Assembly (NCBI GenBank): GCA_913019965.1
Contig: CAJVZR010000019.1
Span: forward strand, 1-56,561
Length of the DNA stretch: 56,561 bases
Direction of reading: 5' to 3'
DNA from: an uncultured Oleispira sp.
GTDB lineage: Bacteria; Pseudomonadota; Gammaproteobacteria; Pseudomonadales; Oceanobacteraceae
Part shown: positions 26,001-36,090 of the stretch, in pieces
Position numbering within the stretch: position 1 is the first letter of the stretch
Layout of the letters: each line of letters opens with the position of its first letter
The notes under the pieces: model-generated
Databases searched by the model: none
What the model was told of the DNA's origin: nothing
Seen by the model: the letters and a program-made list of their open reading frames with translations, nothing else
Made by a program: the position numbers and the translations under genes

Positions 26001-26747
26001 TTAATTAACTTTTTCAAAAAATAGATCCCAAACACCATGTCCAAGCTTTTCACCACGCTTTTCAAACTTGGTTAAAGGTCGGCGATCTGGGCGTGGGGTA
26101 AATTGCCCTTCCCCTGCTTGGTTCTTATAACCCTCTGCCGCCGACAAGACTTCCATCATGTGCTCAGCATAAGGTTCCCAATCCGTTGCCATGTGGATGA
26201 TGCCACCTGGCTTCATTTTACTGCGAATTAGCTGAATAAATTCTTCATTCACTATGCGACGCTTATTATGACGCTTTTTGTGCCACGGATCAGGGAAGAA
26301 CAGCTGCAAGCAGTCAAAGCTCTCATCCGCTATCTGGTGCTTTAAGACTTCAATCGCATCATCTTCGCTCACGCGAACATTGCTTACATTCTCTTCATCC
26401 GCCATACGCAAAGCAGAACCAACACCAGGGGTATGCACTTCGATGCCAATATAATTTTTCTCTGGCTCCGCTTTCGCCATTTCAATAAACGACTGTCCCA
26501 TTCCAAAGCCAATTTCTAATACGGTATAAGCTTCGCGACCAAAAGCGCTAGGTATATCAAATTTACCGTCTTGCAAAGAAAACCCTAAGTTTTCCCACTG
26601 GCGGTCATAACCCAGTTGCTGACCTGCGGTCAAACGGCCGGTTCGACGAACAAAAGAGCGGATACGACGTTTCTGACTAGCAATTTTCTCTTCTTCAGTC
26701 AGCGGCTTTTCTTGTTCAGTCACGTTATTCTTCTCTTCATCAATCAT
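26001..26747 (-). CDS. trmB: tRNA (guanine-N7-)-methyltransferase TrmB
   Basis: A 248-aa SAM-dependent enzyme that makes m7G46 in tRNA. The SAM-binding motif is [16 protein letters not shown]. The family signature [16 protein letters not shown] carries the catalytic aspartate and RNA-binding basic residues, and [10 protein letters not shown] and [17 protein letters not shown] complete the C-terminus. The N-terminal 30 residues are charged and variable. The DUF423 gene lies 23 bases upstream on the same strand, and the PA4642-family gene follows. Confidence 0.96.
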   Translation of the reverse strand: MIDEEKNNVTEQEKPLTEEEKIASQKRRIRSFVRRTGRLTAGQQLGYDRQWENLGFSLQDGKFDIPSAFGREAYTVLEIGFGMGQSFIEMAKAEPEKNYIGIEVHTPGVGSALRMADEENVSNVRVSEDDAIEVLKHQIADESFDCLQLFFPDPWHKKRHNKRRIVNEEFIQLIRSKMKPGGIIHMATDWEPYAEHMMEVLSAAEGYKNQAGEGQFTPRPDRRPLTKFEKRGEKLGHGVWDLFFEKVN

Positions 26748-26770
26748 ATTAATACGTACAGTAAAACGAA

Positions 26771-27190
26771 TTATTGCTCTGCAGTAGGCAGTTTAAATAC
26801 CGCTACTGCTAATAAAATCCAGGCTATTATAAAGCTTAAACCCCCAATAGGGGTAATCGGCCCTAACCAAGCAGGGAACCCACCTGCCACAGACATAAAT
26901 GTCATGCTATATAAGCTACCGCTGAAAAGCACAATACCGACAATCATCAAGCTGGCACTAATCTTCAGCTTATTCTTCAACCCTGGAGTCGGCTTCACCA
27001 ATAATAATAAAATAGCGATCGCCAATAAGGCCAAGGTATGGATAAATTGATACTGCACTCCCGTTTGATAGGCGGCTAACAATTCTGGACTCACTAGTTT
27101 CTTTAAACCATGAGCACCAAAAGCGCCAAGGGCTACAGCACTCATGCCACTCAAAGCACTAATCAGTAAGTAAAACCGCGCAGTGAACAT
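26771..27190 (-). CDS. DUF423 family membrane protein (YgdD-like)
   Basis: A 139-aa integral membrane protein with about four helices. Family features are [10 protein letters not shown] near residue 25, [17 protein letters not shown] near residue 42, and the C-terminal [18 protein letters not shown]. This is the DUF423/YgdD family of inner membrane proteins with no established function. It is upstream of trmB and divergent from ubiD. Confidence 0.9.
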   Translation of the reverse strand: MFTARFYLLISALSGMSAVALGAFGAHGLKKLVSPELLAAYQTGVQYQFIHTLALLAIAILLLLVKPTPGLKNKLKISASLMIVGIVLFSGSLYSMTFMSVAGGFPAWLGPITPIGGLSFIIAWILLAVAVFKLPTAEQ

Positions 27191-27290
27191 ATAAATTCCC
27201 AGCCAATATCTCTAATTAGCCGCCATCTTAGGGACATAAGATTAGAAATCAACCGCTTAGCCCTTTATCATAGAGCCATTCAAGATATTC

Positions 27291-28775
27291 ATGACCAGAA
27301 ACAGGCACTTCGTGAAATATAAAGATCTGCGAGACTTCATCAAAAAACTGGAAAAGAAAGGTGAGCTTAAGCGCATCAGCTATCCAGTCGATCCGCATTT
27401 AGAAATGACGGAAATCGCCGACCGTGTATTACGCGCCGGCGGCCCAGCATTATTATTCGAGAATCCGAAAGGCCACTCCATGCCAGTACTGGCTAACTTA
27501 TTCGGTACTCCCGAACGTGTTGCTATGGGCATGGGGGAATCATCGGTAGAAGCTCTACGCGAAGTGGGTGAGTTACTGGCCTTCTTGAAAGAGCCTGAGC
27601 CGCCTAAGGGTCTAAAAGACGCTTGGAGCAAGCTACCTATCTTTAAGAAGGTATTAAGCCTAAGCCAAAAAGAAGTAAAAAAGGCACCTTGCCAAGAAAT
27701 CATTATTGAAAAAGACGATGTTGATTTCAGCAAGCTCCCCATTCAGCATTGCTGGCCTGGAGATGCGGCGCCGTTAATTACTTGGCCATTAGTGATTACC
27801 AAGGGCCCGAATAAAGACCGTCATAACCTCGGCATCTATCGTATGCAGGTTATCGGTAAGAATAAACTGATCATGCGCTGGTTAAGTCACCGCGGTGGCG
27901 CGTTGGACTTCCGTGAGTTCCAGCAGCAGAACCCTGGCCAACCTTACCCAGTATCTGTTGCCTTAGGCGCCGACCCCGCTACAATTTTAGGGGCAGTAAC
28001 CCCTGTTCCAGATACCCTTTCCGAATACGCATTTGCTGGCCTGCTGCGTAATAGCCGCACCGAAGTCGTTAAAAGTATCGGTAATGATCTAATGGTGCCG
28101 GCTTCAGCAGAAATCGTTTTAGAAGGTTTTATCTACCCAGATGAAATGGCCGATGAAGGTCCGTTTGGCGACCATACCGGCTATTACAACGAAGTGGATA
28201 GCTTCCCTGTATTCACAGTGGAACGAATTACCCACCGTAAGGACCCGATTTATCACAGCACCTATACTGGCCGTCCACCCGATGAGCCAGCAATTCTAGG
28301 CGTTGCCCTGAATGAAGTGTTTGTGCCGATTTTGCGTAAGCAATTTCCAGAAATTACCGATTTCTATCTGCCACCGGAAGGCTGTTCGTACCGTATGGCC
28401 GTGGTCACTATTAAGAAGCAGTATCCAGGTCATGCAAAGCGCGTGATGTTAGGTGTGTGGTCTTTCTTGCGTCAGTTCATGTATACCAAGTTCGTCATCG
28501 TCACAGACGACGATATTAATGCTCGTGACTGGAATGATGTGATCTGGGCCATCACAACCCGAATGGATCCAACGCGTGATACGACCTTGATCGACAATAC
28601 TCCGATAGATTACCTCGATTTTGCCTCACCTGTTTCTGGCCTAGGTTCGAAAATGGGCTTAGACGCTACGAATAAATGGGCTGGAGAAACCGACCGCGAA
28701 TGGGGTGAGCCGATTGTCATGGACGAGGCGGTAAAAGATAAAGTCGACGCCATCTGGGATGAGCTAGACTTGTAA
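27291..28775 (+). CDS. ubiD: 4-hydroxy-3-polyprenylbenzoate decarboxylase UbiD
   Basis: A 494-aa enzyme of ubiquinone synthesis that uses prenylated FMN made by UbiX. It is colinear with the Escherichia coli protein. Recognisable blocks are [72 protein letters not shown] and [15 protein letters not shown], including the glutamates and arginine around the prFMN site. ATG 27291 is used. A GTG at 27312 (just before KYKDLRD) has AGG upstream and could be the true start. The next gene begins one base after the stop. Confidence 0.96.
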   Translation: MTRNRHFVKYKDLRDFIKKLEKKGELKRISYPVDPHLEMTEIADRVLRAGGPALLFENPKGHSMPVLANLFGTPERVAMGMGESSVEALREVGELLAFLKEPEPPKGLKDAWSKLPIFKKVLSLSQKEVKKAPCQEIIIEKDDVDFSKLPIQHCWPGDAAPLITWPLVITKGPNKDRHNLGIYRMQVIGKNKLIMRWLSHRGGALDFREFQQQNPGQPYPVSVALGADPATILGAVTPVPDTLSEYAFAGLLRNSRTEVVKSIGNDLMVPASAEIVLEGFIYPDEMADEGPFGDHTGYYNEVDSFPVFTVERITHRKDPIYHSTYTGRPPDEPAILGVALNEVFVPILRKQFPEITDFYLPPEGCSYRMAVVTIKKQYPGHAKRVMLGVWSFLRQFMYTKFVIVTDDDINARDWNDVIWAITTRMDPTRDTTLIDNTPIDYLDFASPVSGLGSKMGLDATNKWAGETDREWGEPIVMDEAVKDKVDAIWDELDL

Positions 28776-28776
28776 C

Positions 28777-29841
28777 ATGACTTCAACGATTACTTCTGAC
28801 AGCACAAAATCTTTTAGCGTAACCTTTCTGCCCGCGAATATATCTATTCAGGTGGCTGAAAACCAAGCACTACAAGAAGCGTGCTTTGAACAGGGGATTA
28901 TCATCCCCTTAAGCTGCGAGAATGGTGTTTGTCAGATATGTGAGGCTAAACTCGTATCTGGAATCGTCGATCAACGTCAGGGTTATCAGGTCGAACAGCA
29001 AAAAGGTGAAATACTTGAGTCTCCTAATCAGGTATTATTATGTTTAACTTATCCGTTATCTGATCTAGAGATTTTTATGCCAGAGATTTACGCCCCCGGA
29101 CACTCACCCGAGAAAACACTGGCTTGCCAAGTGATGAGTGTTGAAAGCCTAAATACTTCCGTATATCGCATCGAGCTACAAGCCCCGGCAGGAAGCAAGT
29201 TAGACTACTTGCCTGGCCAGTATTTAGAGTTACATATTGCAGACCAACAACTGCCTTATTCTATTGCTAACGCTCCAGATCCTCAGCAACCGCGTCGTTT
29301 AGAATTACAGATCTCTGACCACAACGAAGTAACGGCGGACATCATTGCTGAACTATCAAGCGCCGCTAAAAATCGTAGTACGGTTAAAGTGACTCTCGCT
29401 AAAGGTGAATGCTTTTTAAATGAATTACCAAAACAGCCTATTTTATTAGTCTGTGCGGGCACTGGGTTTTCGCAAATTAAATGTTTAGCGGAAGCTATTT
29501 TGGCCCAAGATCCTGAACATGAAGTACACCTTTACTGGTCGAACCGTTCTCTTGATGAATTTTATCTTTACGATACTCCCAAAGCTTGGGCGGATGAATT
29601 CACCAATTTCAACTTCCACCCAGTATTAGAAGCGGGTGTGGATAGCTGGCAAGGTCGTGCAGGTTGGATCTATCAAGTGATTCATGAAGACTTCGAAGAT
29701 TTGTCCAATGTGCAAATGTTCGCCTGCGGTTCACCGACTATGGTGCACGGCACATTGGACCAATTAGAAAAGCTGGGCTTGAGCGAAGCGAATATGCACA
29801 GTGATGTGTTTAGTTATGCGCCGCGCGAGAAGAAAAGCTAG
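28777..29841 (+). CDS. 2Fe-2S ferredoxin / FAD-NAD(P)H reductase fusion (CDP-6-deoxy-glucoseen reductase-like)
   Basis: A 354-aa electron-transfer flavoprotein. The N-terminal plant-type ferredoxin domain has ligands C47, C52, C55 and C89 (CENGVCQICEAK and LLCLTYP). The FAD domain has LPGQYLELHI and PYSIANAP (the RxYS-like motif with Y-S). The NAD domain has LLVCAGTGFSQIK and FACGSPTMVHGTLD. It lies one base after ubiD, so it is co-translated, as in Pseudomonas. The partner acceptor is unknown. A role near ubiquinone or flavin metabolism is suggested by linkage only. Confidence 0.9.
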   Translation: MTSTITSDSTKSFSVTFLPANISIQVAENQALQEACFEQGIIIPLSCENGVCQICEAKLVSGIVDQRQGYQVEQQKGEILESPNQVLLCLTYPLSDLEIFMPEIYAPGHSPEKTLACQVMSVESLNTSVYRIELQAPAGSKLDYLPGQYLELHIADQQLPYSIANAPDPQQPRRLELQISDHNEVTADIIAELSSAAKNRSTVKVTLAKGECFLNELPKQPILLVCAGTGFSQIKCLAEAILAQDPEHEVHLYWSNRSLDEFYLYDTPKAWADEFTNFNFHPVLEAGVDSWQGRAGWIYQVIHEDFEDLSNVQMFACGSPTMVHGTLDQLEKLGLSEANMHSDVFSYAPREKKS

Positions 29842-29859
29842 CGTCTTAAAATACAACAC

Positions 29860-29890
29860 AAAAAAGGCTTCTTATCAGAAGCCTTTTTTC
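29860..29890. terminator. Bidirectional rho-independent terminator
   Basis: AAAAAAGGCTTC, a short TTATCA loop, and GAAGCCTTTTTT form a perfect stem flanked by A- and T-runs. It serves both the ubiD-reductase unit (plus) and the hem operon (minus), which converge here. Confidence 0.93.
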
Positions 29891-29914
29891 TTACGGTTTT
29901 TAATACGCAATAGT

Positions 29915-31114
29915 TTAAGCCAGTGCTTTATTAAAGTGCTGACAAGCACTCTCAAACTTACCTTGCTGAGTTAACAAATTTCCCAATTCAGTATGCACTT
30001 CTGGCAGCGCTTTGATCTGACTCGCCGCTTCCAGATATTCTTCTGCTTTCTCTTTGTCACCTAAACGATTGGCAATTCGGCCTAAGGCTAATAACAACAT
30101 AGGATCGTTAGTGCGTTCCTGTAATTGTTGTTCGGCGAATAATAATTGACGTTCAGAATCATCACCCTTGACTCGGCCATACTGGCAAATTAAATCATCA
30201 TGCCATACTGAGGACAGGGAGGAACGGAGTACTTGCTCAGCTTTCCCTGGCTGCTTAAATTGCAGTAATAATTCGACATAACAGCGTAATACATCCACCG
30301 ATAAACGAACATTACGTGGCGCTTCTTGATAAATTTCTTTAATTAGATCCGCCTGTCCCGCCCCCTTTAAAGCAGAGCCTTGGCCTTTTGCGATACGCTG
30401 CATCAATTGTATAACGACTTTTTCTTCAAGCTCTTTTAACTTATCTTGAGGAATCAGTTTCGCCAATTTACGCACAGTAGGTAGTAAGTCTTTTAAGCCG
30501 ACCCAATCCTCTAATTCACGTAAAACTTTGATGTGCATTTTGAGTAAATGCTTGTGCTTAGGGTTTTGCTTGCGTAAGCGTAATACCACCGCTAATGCTT
30601 GCTCACTTTGTCCACGGGAAATTAATAATTGGATCTGGGTAATAGCCACTGCCAGTTCAGCACCTTTGGTACTTTGGCTCGCCTCTTTTAACCATTGATC
30701 CGACTTATCCATATCGCCTTTTTCATAAGCCGCGCGTGCAGCACCCAAATAATTAATTAATGGGTTATCGCCTAATGTTGCTGCTTGGGTTAATTGGCGC
30801 TCCGCCGTATGCCATTGACCTTGAGCCAGACTCAAAAAGCCTCGGGTTGTCTGACGCTGACCGCGTTTTGAACGGCGTTGCTTACGCCACTCATTCACAC
30901 GCCAATCACTACCAATTAATAAAAGGACAAAACGCATTACGAGGTAAGCCGAGATAAAGAAAGCGGCTAACAAAATATTAAAAAACCAAAAGCTGGTTTC
31001 TAAGGTATAACTACCCCAACTAAAAAGCACATAGCCAGAATCAATGCTCACCATGTAGCCGAAAGTTAAGCCAACTAATAAAAATCCAGCGATTAAAATA
31101 ACGAGTTTTTTCAT
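29915..31114 (-). CDS. hemY: HemY, TPR membrane protein of the heme operon
   Basis: A 399-aa inner-membrane protein. Two N-terminal helices lie at about residues 4-24 and 43-67, separated by YVLFSWGSYTLETSFWF, a typical HemY segment. The rest is made of tetratricopeptide repeats (LINYLGAARAAYEKGDMDKSD, LLALGRIANRLGDKEKAEEYLE). It is the last gene of the hemCDXY operon. It is not the protoporphyrinogen oxidase of the same name in Bacillus. The precise role, thought to be scaffolding of heme enzymes, is unsettled. Confidence 0.92.
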   Translation of the reverse strand: MKKLVILIAGFLLVGLTFGYMVSIDSGYVLFSWGSYTLETSFWFFNILLAAFFISAYLVMRFVLLLIGSDWRVNEWRKQRRSKRGQRQTTRGFLSLAQGQWHTAERQLTQAATLGDNPLINYLGAARAAYEKGDMDKSDQWLKEASQSTKGAELAVAITQIQLLISRGQSEQALAVVLRLRKQNPKHKHLLKMHIKVLRELEDWVGLKDLLPTVRKLAKLIPQDKLKELEEKVVIQLMQRIAKGQGSALKGAGQADLIKEIYQEAPRNVRLSVDVLRCYVELLLQFKQPGKAEQVLRSSLSSVWHDDLICQYGRVKGDDSERQLLFAEQQLQERTNDPMLLLALGRIANRLGDKEKAEEYLEAASQIKALPEVHTELGNLLTQQGKFESACQHFNKALA

Positions 31115-31131
31115 AACTGATTCCTCGCTAT

Positions 31132-32217
31132 CTAGTTAGCTGCTTGCGCAGGTAGGATAGAACCACGACGCTGCTGATCTAAGATCTGGCGTAACTTATT
31201 AAGAGAGCCACTGATCTCTGGGAATTTAGGCGATACATTCCAACCCTGTAATTCAGCCAGTGTATTTTTTGCAGCAATCGCTTGATCATTCTTGATCATC
31301 ACAAACTCATCCAGCCAAATTTTTGTACGTTCAATGCTTTGCTTATAAAGAGCATCTTGCTGGCGAACTAATGCTACCTGCGCTTGCTCTAACATGAGGT
31401 GCATATTCTGTTGTAAATAATAATGCTGATCTGGTGTTAGTGGGGCAGGCAATGCCTCTTCATGTTCACGAATACGAACAACCACACCAATGCCGGCCCA
31501 CACTTTATCGCTGAATTTTTGCCAAGCTGTTTTTTCTTCTGCTTCATCTACATCAACTTTCGCGGTCACTTGCGGTAACGTACGAGGCATCCATTCGAGT
31601 TCAGAAATTTTATCTTGTAACGCTTGTAGACGAGTAACTGCCCCCGTTGTATCAATTGCAGGCACCGCTTTTAACGCTTGTAACTCAGCAGCAATTTGCT
31701 GACGCACGGGAAGTAATAAGGGGCTATTTGCATCCGCTAATACCGCATCAGCGGCTTCTAGAATGACGATGGCACTCTGCCAATCTTTTTCTAAGTTCAG
31801 CCTTTGATTGGCTAAACGTAGTAAATATTCTGCTTCAGCCAATAACCAGTCATTACGATCTGCCCCCGGTAATTGCGCTAAGCGTTGAGCATTTTGGATT
31901 AACTGTTGTTTTTGCTGCTGCGCAAGTAATTCAACCCCAGCCACTTGCTCACTGAGCTCAATATTATTAGCTTGGGTCTGTTGCAGCCTCAATTCTAGCT
32001 GAGAGAACTGTTGAGTAAATTCATACCCTTTCCAGCCAATACCGCCGATACCGACGAGTGCAATGACCGCTAATAAAAAGGAGAATATCGCGATAATTGA
32101 ACCAGACTTACCCGGGGTTTTAGAGGTCTCTGAAGAACCTTTAGTTGGGGCAGCAGATTTCTTTGCACCATCTGAATCACTACTCACTACTGGGGGTTGT
32201 TCCACATTCTCAGTCAC
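31132..32217 (-). CDS. hemX: HemX, membrane protein of the heme operon
   Basis: A 361-aa protein. The N-terminus is a disordered Ser/Thr/Lys/Pro-rich stretch (residues 1-38). A membrane helix follows at about 42-65 (IIAIFSFLLAVIALVGI), then a coiled coil (FSQLELRLQQTQANNIELSEQV), then a helical periplasmic domain with WLLAEAEYLLRLANQRL. It is often labelled uroporphyrinogen-III C-methyltransferase, but no SAM-binding fold is visible, so that activity is not supported. It lies between hemD and hemY with short gaps. Confidence 0.92.
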   Translation of the reverse strand: MTENVEQPPVVSSDSDGAKKSAAPTKGSSETSKTPGKSGSIIAIFSFLLAVIALVGIGGIGWKGYEFTQQFSQLELRLQQTQANNIELSEQVAGVELLAQQQKQQLIQNAQRLAQLPGADRNDWLLAEAEYLLRLANQRLNLEKDWQSAIVILEAADAVLADANSPLLLPVRQQIAAELQALKAVPAIDTTGAVTRLQALQDKISELEWMPRTLPQVTAKVDVDEAEEKTAWQKFSDKVWAGIGVVVRIREHEEALPAPLTPDQHYYLQQNMHLMLEQAQVALVRQQDALYKQSIERTKIWLDEFVMIKNDQAIAAKNTLAELQGWNVSPKFPEISGSLNKLRQILDQQRRGSILPAQAAN

Positions 32218-32250
32218 AATTTTTTCCTTAAAAGGTTGTACGTTGCACTA

Positions 32251-33015
32251 TTATTTCGCCAGCCAAGCTTTAACCGCTTCTAACATATCAACATCTTGAG
32301 CACTGGCTGCAACTTGTATTTGTGTAAAGCCCAGAGATTTTGCCAGTTCTGCGACTCGGCTGCTAGGGGCAATGATGCCACGGACTTTATCACTAATCCT
32401 TGGCTGTTGCGCCGCAATAGCTTCTAAGCCTTGACCACTGCTCACCAATAACAAAGGTTGCTGAATTAGCACTTGCTGCCACTGGCTTTCAGTATATTCA
32501 GGTACGAGTCGTTGATAAAGTTCAGCATAAATGACTTCTGCACCGCGTTCACGCAATGTTTGCGCTAATGTTTCACGACCGCCAACGCCTCGCCAAATCA
32601 GCACCTTTTTACCCGTGACATCCTGCAATTCGTCCATCGCTAGGGCACCTTCGCTATCAAATTGATGCGCTGGCATTTTCACTTCTAAGCCTTGAGAGAT
32701 CATCGAATCTGCCGTCACTGGGCCAATCGCAATCCAGTCAATACCTAATGGCCATTGAGGCCAATATTGATCCATAACCGCCAGCCCCATTTCGGCCGCA
32801 TTACGACTGATGGCAATCACAATATCAAACAGATCAATATCCATGAACTGAGATTTGATTTTGGGGGTTTCAGCCACCGCTTCAATTTTCAGCATTGGCT
32901 GACGAATGACTTCGCAACCTAATGCTTCCAATGAAGGGCAAATTTCTTCTGCTTGAGATGCTGGTCGAGTGACCAGCACGGGTAGAGTCTGAGCCAATGA
33001 ATTAGGCTTTGGCAT
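32251..33015 (-). CDS. hemD: Uroporphyrinogen-III synthase HemD
   Basis: A 254-aa enzyme closing hydroxymethylbilane to uroporphyrinogen III. The start at 33015 ([18 protein letters not shown]) gives a 14-base overlap with the hemC end, and an ATG at 33042 would overlap further. Visible blocks are [18 protein letters not shown] at the start, [20 protein letters not shown] and [15 protein letters not shown]. Overall sequence conservation in this family is low, so position in the operon is important support. Confidence 0.92.
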   Translation of the reverse strand: MPKPNSLAQTLPVLVTRPASQAEEICPSLEALGCEVIRQPMLKIEAVAETPKIKSQFMDIDLFDIVIAISRNAAEMGLAVMDQYWPQWPLGIDWIAIGPVTADSMISQGLEVKMPAHQFDSEGALAMDELQDVTGKKVLIWRGVGGRETLAQTLRERGAEVIYAELYQRLVPEYTESQWQQVLIQQPLLLVSSGQGLEAIAAQQPRISDKVRGIIAPSSRVAELAKSLGFTQIQVAASAQDVDMLEAVKAWLAK

Positions 33016-33934
33016 AAACTTCAGCCAAGATTTTATCTGCACCTTGGCTTAATAAATCTTCTGCGGCTTTAATGCCCAAAGCTTCGGCTTCCGCAACGGG
33101 AGCGCGGTATTCAGTCGTTAGCATTTGCTTACCATCGACACTTCCGACTAAACCTCGTAACCAAAGTTCACCATTGTCTTCGATAGCATAACAAGCGATT
33201 GGCACCTGACAACCACCTTCTAAGCGACGGTTCATTGCACGCTCGGCGGTTACTCGATACGCGGTAGTATCATGTTGCAGCGGTTTTAATAGCGCTAACG
33301 TTTCTGCATCATCACTGCGTAATTCAATACCGACAGCGCCTTGACCACCAGCCGGTAAAGAAACTTCTGGCTCTAGGTATTGAGCAATGCGTGATTCCAT
33401 CTCTAAACGTAATAAACCCGCTGAAGCGAGGATGATGGCATCAAACTCACCGCTATCCAGTTTACCTAAACGCGTTTGCACGTTGCCTCGCAATGAACGA
33501 ATTACCAAATCTGGACGCTTTTCTTGTATCTGACACTGACGACGGAGACTCGACGTACCAACAACCGCACCTTGTGGCAATTCGTCAAAACTTTTGTAGT
33601 TATTAGAAACAAAAGCATCTGTCGGATTTTCTCGTTCTAAGATAACCCCTAGCTCCAGACCTTCAGGAAATTCCATCGGCACATCTTTCATTGAGTGCAC
33701 TGCAATATCTGCATCACCGGCGAGCATGGCGACTTCTAATTCTTTAACGAATAACCCTTTGCCGCCAATTTTAGCCAATGGTGTATCTAAAATAATATCG
33801 CCCTTCGTCGTGAAGGTAACCAATTCAACTGTTAGGTCTGGATTCAAAGCAATTAAACGGGCTTTAACATGTTCAGCCTGCCATAAGGCAAGAGGGCTTT
33901 TACGAGTAGCAATTCTAAGAGTACGGGCTGACAT
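33002..33934 (-). CDS. hemC: Porphobilinogen deaminase HemC
   Basis: A 310-aa enzyme that polymerises porphobilinogen to hydroxymethylbilane. I chose ATG 33934 ([20 protein letters not shown]) because AAGGA lies just upstream and the length then matches the family. The upstream in-frame ATG at 34027 is not supported. The dipyrromethane cofactor cysteine is in [26 protein letters not shown] and [13 protein letters not shown] are substrate-binding arginine blocks. It follows algR and starts the heme operon. Confidence 0.96.
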   Translation of the reverse strand: MSARTLRIATRKSPLALWQAEHVKARLIALNPDLTVELVTFTTKGDIILDTPLAKIGGKGLFVKELEVAMLAGDADIAVHSMKDVPMEFPEGLELGVILERENPTDAFVSNNYKSFDELPQGAVVGTSSLRRQCQIQEKRPDLVIRSLRGNVQTRLGKLDSGEFDAIILASAGLLRLEMESRIAQYLEPEVSLPAGGQGAVGIELRSDDAETLALLKPLQHDTTAYRVTAERAMNRRLEGGCQVPIACYAIEDNGELWLRGLVGSVDGKQMLTTEYRAPVAEAEALGIKAAEDLLSQGADKILAEVYAKA

Positions 33935-34039
33935 TGGATTTCCTTCAGCGAAATGAGCAAATAATGGCGATATAATAACAGCAATCATAGCCCTATTAGA
34001 ATGCTCTAAGTCAGGCTTATTATTCACTGCTAGCGATAA

Positions 34040-34807
34040 TTACAAGCCACGCATCAGCTTTCTAACCCCAGGCAGGTGTCGGCGACTGACACTCATGCCT
34101 TCGTCCAAGCCTTTTAGATAAAGTAAATGAATACTGCTATCCACCGTTTCTAGACGGTCTATTTTATCTTTTGCGACTAAAGCATTACGGTGAATACGAA
34201 CAAAATACTGTTCAAATTCATCTTCTAATTGCTTCAGTGGTTCATCAATTAGCACTTCACAGCTGCGATTATCTTCACCACTGTATTTCACTGTGATGTA
34301 TTTTTGATCGGCCTGAAAACTGTAAATACCCTTGATCGGAATAAGTTGTAGCCCCTGGTGAGTTCGGGCGCTGATATGAGTTCGACTACTGGATGATTCT
34401 AGTTCAGTCGTATCAGCACTAGGTTGCTGCTCAATCCAGCGCTGGGCTTTTTGCAGTGCTTTATTTAAATCTTCCTTACGAATCGGCTTTAATAAATAAT
34501 CAACGGCTTCAACTTTGAACGCATTTAACGCGTATTCATCGTAAGCTGTGCAAAAGATAATGGCAGGCTTAGGCCCAGATTTAGGCAATATTTCTATCAG
34601 CTGCTCGGCAACCTCTAACCCGGTCAGTCCTGGCATTTGAATATCCAATAACACCAGATCTGCTTTATGCTGACGCAACCAATCCAGTGCTGCTTGACCA
34701 TTGCCAGACTCAGCCACTATCTGATAATTTTCATGCTCAGCCATCAACCTTGTTAAACGTTGACGGGCTAACGGTTCATCATCAACCAGTAATACTCGTA
34801 AACTCAT
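34040..34807 (-). CDS. algR: LytTR response regulator AlgR
   Basis: A 255-aa regulator. The receiver domain has acidic residues DD at 9-10, phospho-acceptor D55 (LVLLDIQMPG) and K in LLKPIRKEDL. The LytTR DNA-binding domain occupies about residues 145-255 (GIYSFQADQKYITVKY, YFVRIHRNALVAKDKI). Its gene order with algZ upstream and hemC downstream is that of Pseudomonas algR. In that genus AlgR controls alginate, twitching motility and virulence; here the targets are unknown. It overlaps algZ by four bases. Confidence 0.93.
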   Translation of the reverse strand: MSLRVLLVDDEPLARQRLTRLMAEHENYQIVAESGNGQAALDWLRQHKADLVLLDIQMPGLTGLEVAEQLIEILPKSGPKPAIIFCTAYDEYALNAFKVEAVDYLLKPIRKEDLNKALQKAQRWIEQQPSADTTELESSSSRTHISARTHQGLQLIPIKGIYSFQADQKYITVKYSGEDNRSCEVLIDEPLKQLEDEFEQYFVRIHRNALVAKDKIDRLETVDSSIHLLYLKGLDEGMSVSRRHLPGVRKLMRGL

Positions 34808-35904
34808 TTGGTGACCTGCTTATGTTTCTGTTGCGATAGCTCGGGCTCTTGATCGCTATTATATTCTGGCAATTCAATCACCACTCGGTACTGGTTAGCA
34901 GTTTCATCAACAGCCAACGAGGCATCATCTTCGAATATAGCCTCTAAACGCATAGCAATATTGGGTAGCGAAACTTGATGACCTTGACTCACCAGCTCAG
35001 CTTCGGGCTTATCATTCTCAATAATTAACAACCAGCGCTGATGCTTCTGCTTGCCTTTATTAACAGCGGTTATGCTAATTTTGATATGACCGCCATCGAT
35101 TAAGGGTTGAATGCCATGGTAGATCGCATTTTCTAACAAGGGTTGTAATAACAATTGCGGAACTTGGATATTCGGTATTTGTTGGGGCAAGTGCCACTCA
35201 AGATTCAAGCGATCACCCAATCGCTGTTGTTCGATATTCAGATAGCGTCGGCCCAATTCAATTTCAGCGGCCAAGTCGACTTGAGCATCCTGATCTTTCA
35301 GCACGACTCGAAATAACGAAGAAAGATCCACCAGCATATTTTCGGCCTGATCTGGATCTATGGTAATCAACGACGCGACTGTATTGAGGCTATTAAAGAA
35401 AAAGTGCGGGCGAATCCTCGCCTGCAAAGCCTGTAAACGGGAGTTCAATTCAGCCTGACTTTTCAAACGCCACTGGCTTTGGACATAAAAATAACGCAGC
35501 CCCATGCCGCCAAAAATAGCGCTGATGAACATATTACGTAAAATCCATAACCAGTTAATTTGATTCCCCGAGCCGACAAAAGGAAACAAACTTTCTGCAG
35601 CATAGCTCACCCCAAAACAGACCAGCATCAATAACGACATCGCCCAGCAAACGGCCCAAGGTAAAGCCAGACGCGCCATAAATTTTCGCGATTGACACAG
35701 CAAAGCAACCGATAACAAGGCAACCCACTGGACAAAATAAGAGAGCATTGAGAAACGCTCCCACTGAAAACCGACCAAACCACTTTCTACTAGGATCAAT
35801 GCCGTTACTAAAGATTCGCATAAAAGGATCAAGACCAAGACCGCGCGTACATTACACAGGTCGGGTAAGAAGAAGGATTCAAGTTTTTTGTTATTAATGT
35901 CCAT
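34804..35904 (-). CDS. algZ: Sensor histidine kinase AlgZ/FimS (LytS type)
   Basis: A 366-aa membrane kinase. There are about four helices in the first 150 residues (VRAVLVLILLCESLVTALIL onward). The His_kinase domain has RIRPHFFFNSLNTVASLI, with the phospho-acceptor His, and the ATP region has LLLQPLLENAIYHGIQPL and a late IAMRLEAIF. As in Pseudomonas FimS, the ATP-binding lid looks reduced. It is paired with algR by a four-base overlap. Confidence 0.92.
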   Translation of the reverse strand: MDINNKKLESFFLPDLCNVRAVLVLILLCESLVTALILVESGLVGFQWERFSMLSYFVQWVALLSVALLCQSRKFMARLALPWAVCWAMSLLMLVCFGVSYAAESLFPFVGSGNQINWLWILRNMFISAIFGGMGLRYFYVQSQWRLKSQAELNSRLQALQARIRPHFFFNSLNTVASLITIDPDQAENMLVDLSSLFRVVLKDQDAQVDLAAEIELGRRYLNIEQQRLGDRLNLEWHLPQQIPNIQVPQLLLQPLLENAIYHGIQPLIDGGHIKISITAVNKGKQKHQRWLLIIENDKPEAELVSQGHQVSLPNIAMRLEAIFEDDASLAVDETANQYRVVIELPEYNSDQEPELSQQKHKQVTK

Positions 35905-36016
35905 AACCTCAGTGTTCCGTTGTCACGACGAGATTACAAGTAATAATTACCTCAGCGGTTTGTTTATAAGGATGCAGGGCGCCAACAGGTGGCTACTAAT
36001 TAGCGGCTGAGAGAGC

Positions 36017-36022
36017 TATAAT
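36017..36022 (+). promoter_or_regulatory. Candidate -10 element for argH
   Basis: A perfect TATAAT lies 69 bases before the argH start. The sequence 17 bases upstream (TACTAA) is a poor -35, so the promoter call is tentative. It sits in the 186-base divergent gap between algZ and argH. Confidence 0.35.
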
Positions 36023-36090
36023 TCGCGCATTCAAATTTTCATGCAACGACTGCACACGGTCATTGCACTTGCTTTTCATTCGAGGTTTTC

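Noticed and set aside
27380..27742. 120-codon frame opposite ubiD
   Set aside because: It lies wholly within a highly conserved enzyme gene and shows shadow-frame composition.
31132..32217. HemX as an active uroporphyrinogen-III methyltransferase
   Set aside because: No SAM-binding motif is visible. The product is a single-helix coiled-coil protein, so the common label is not supported.
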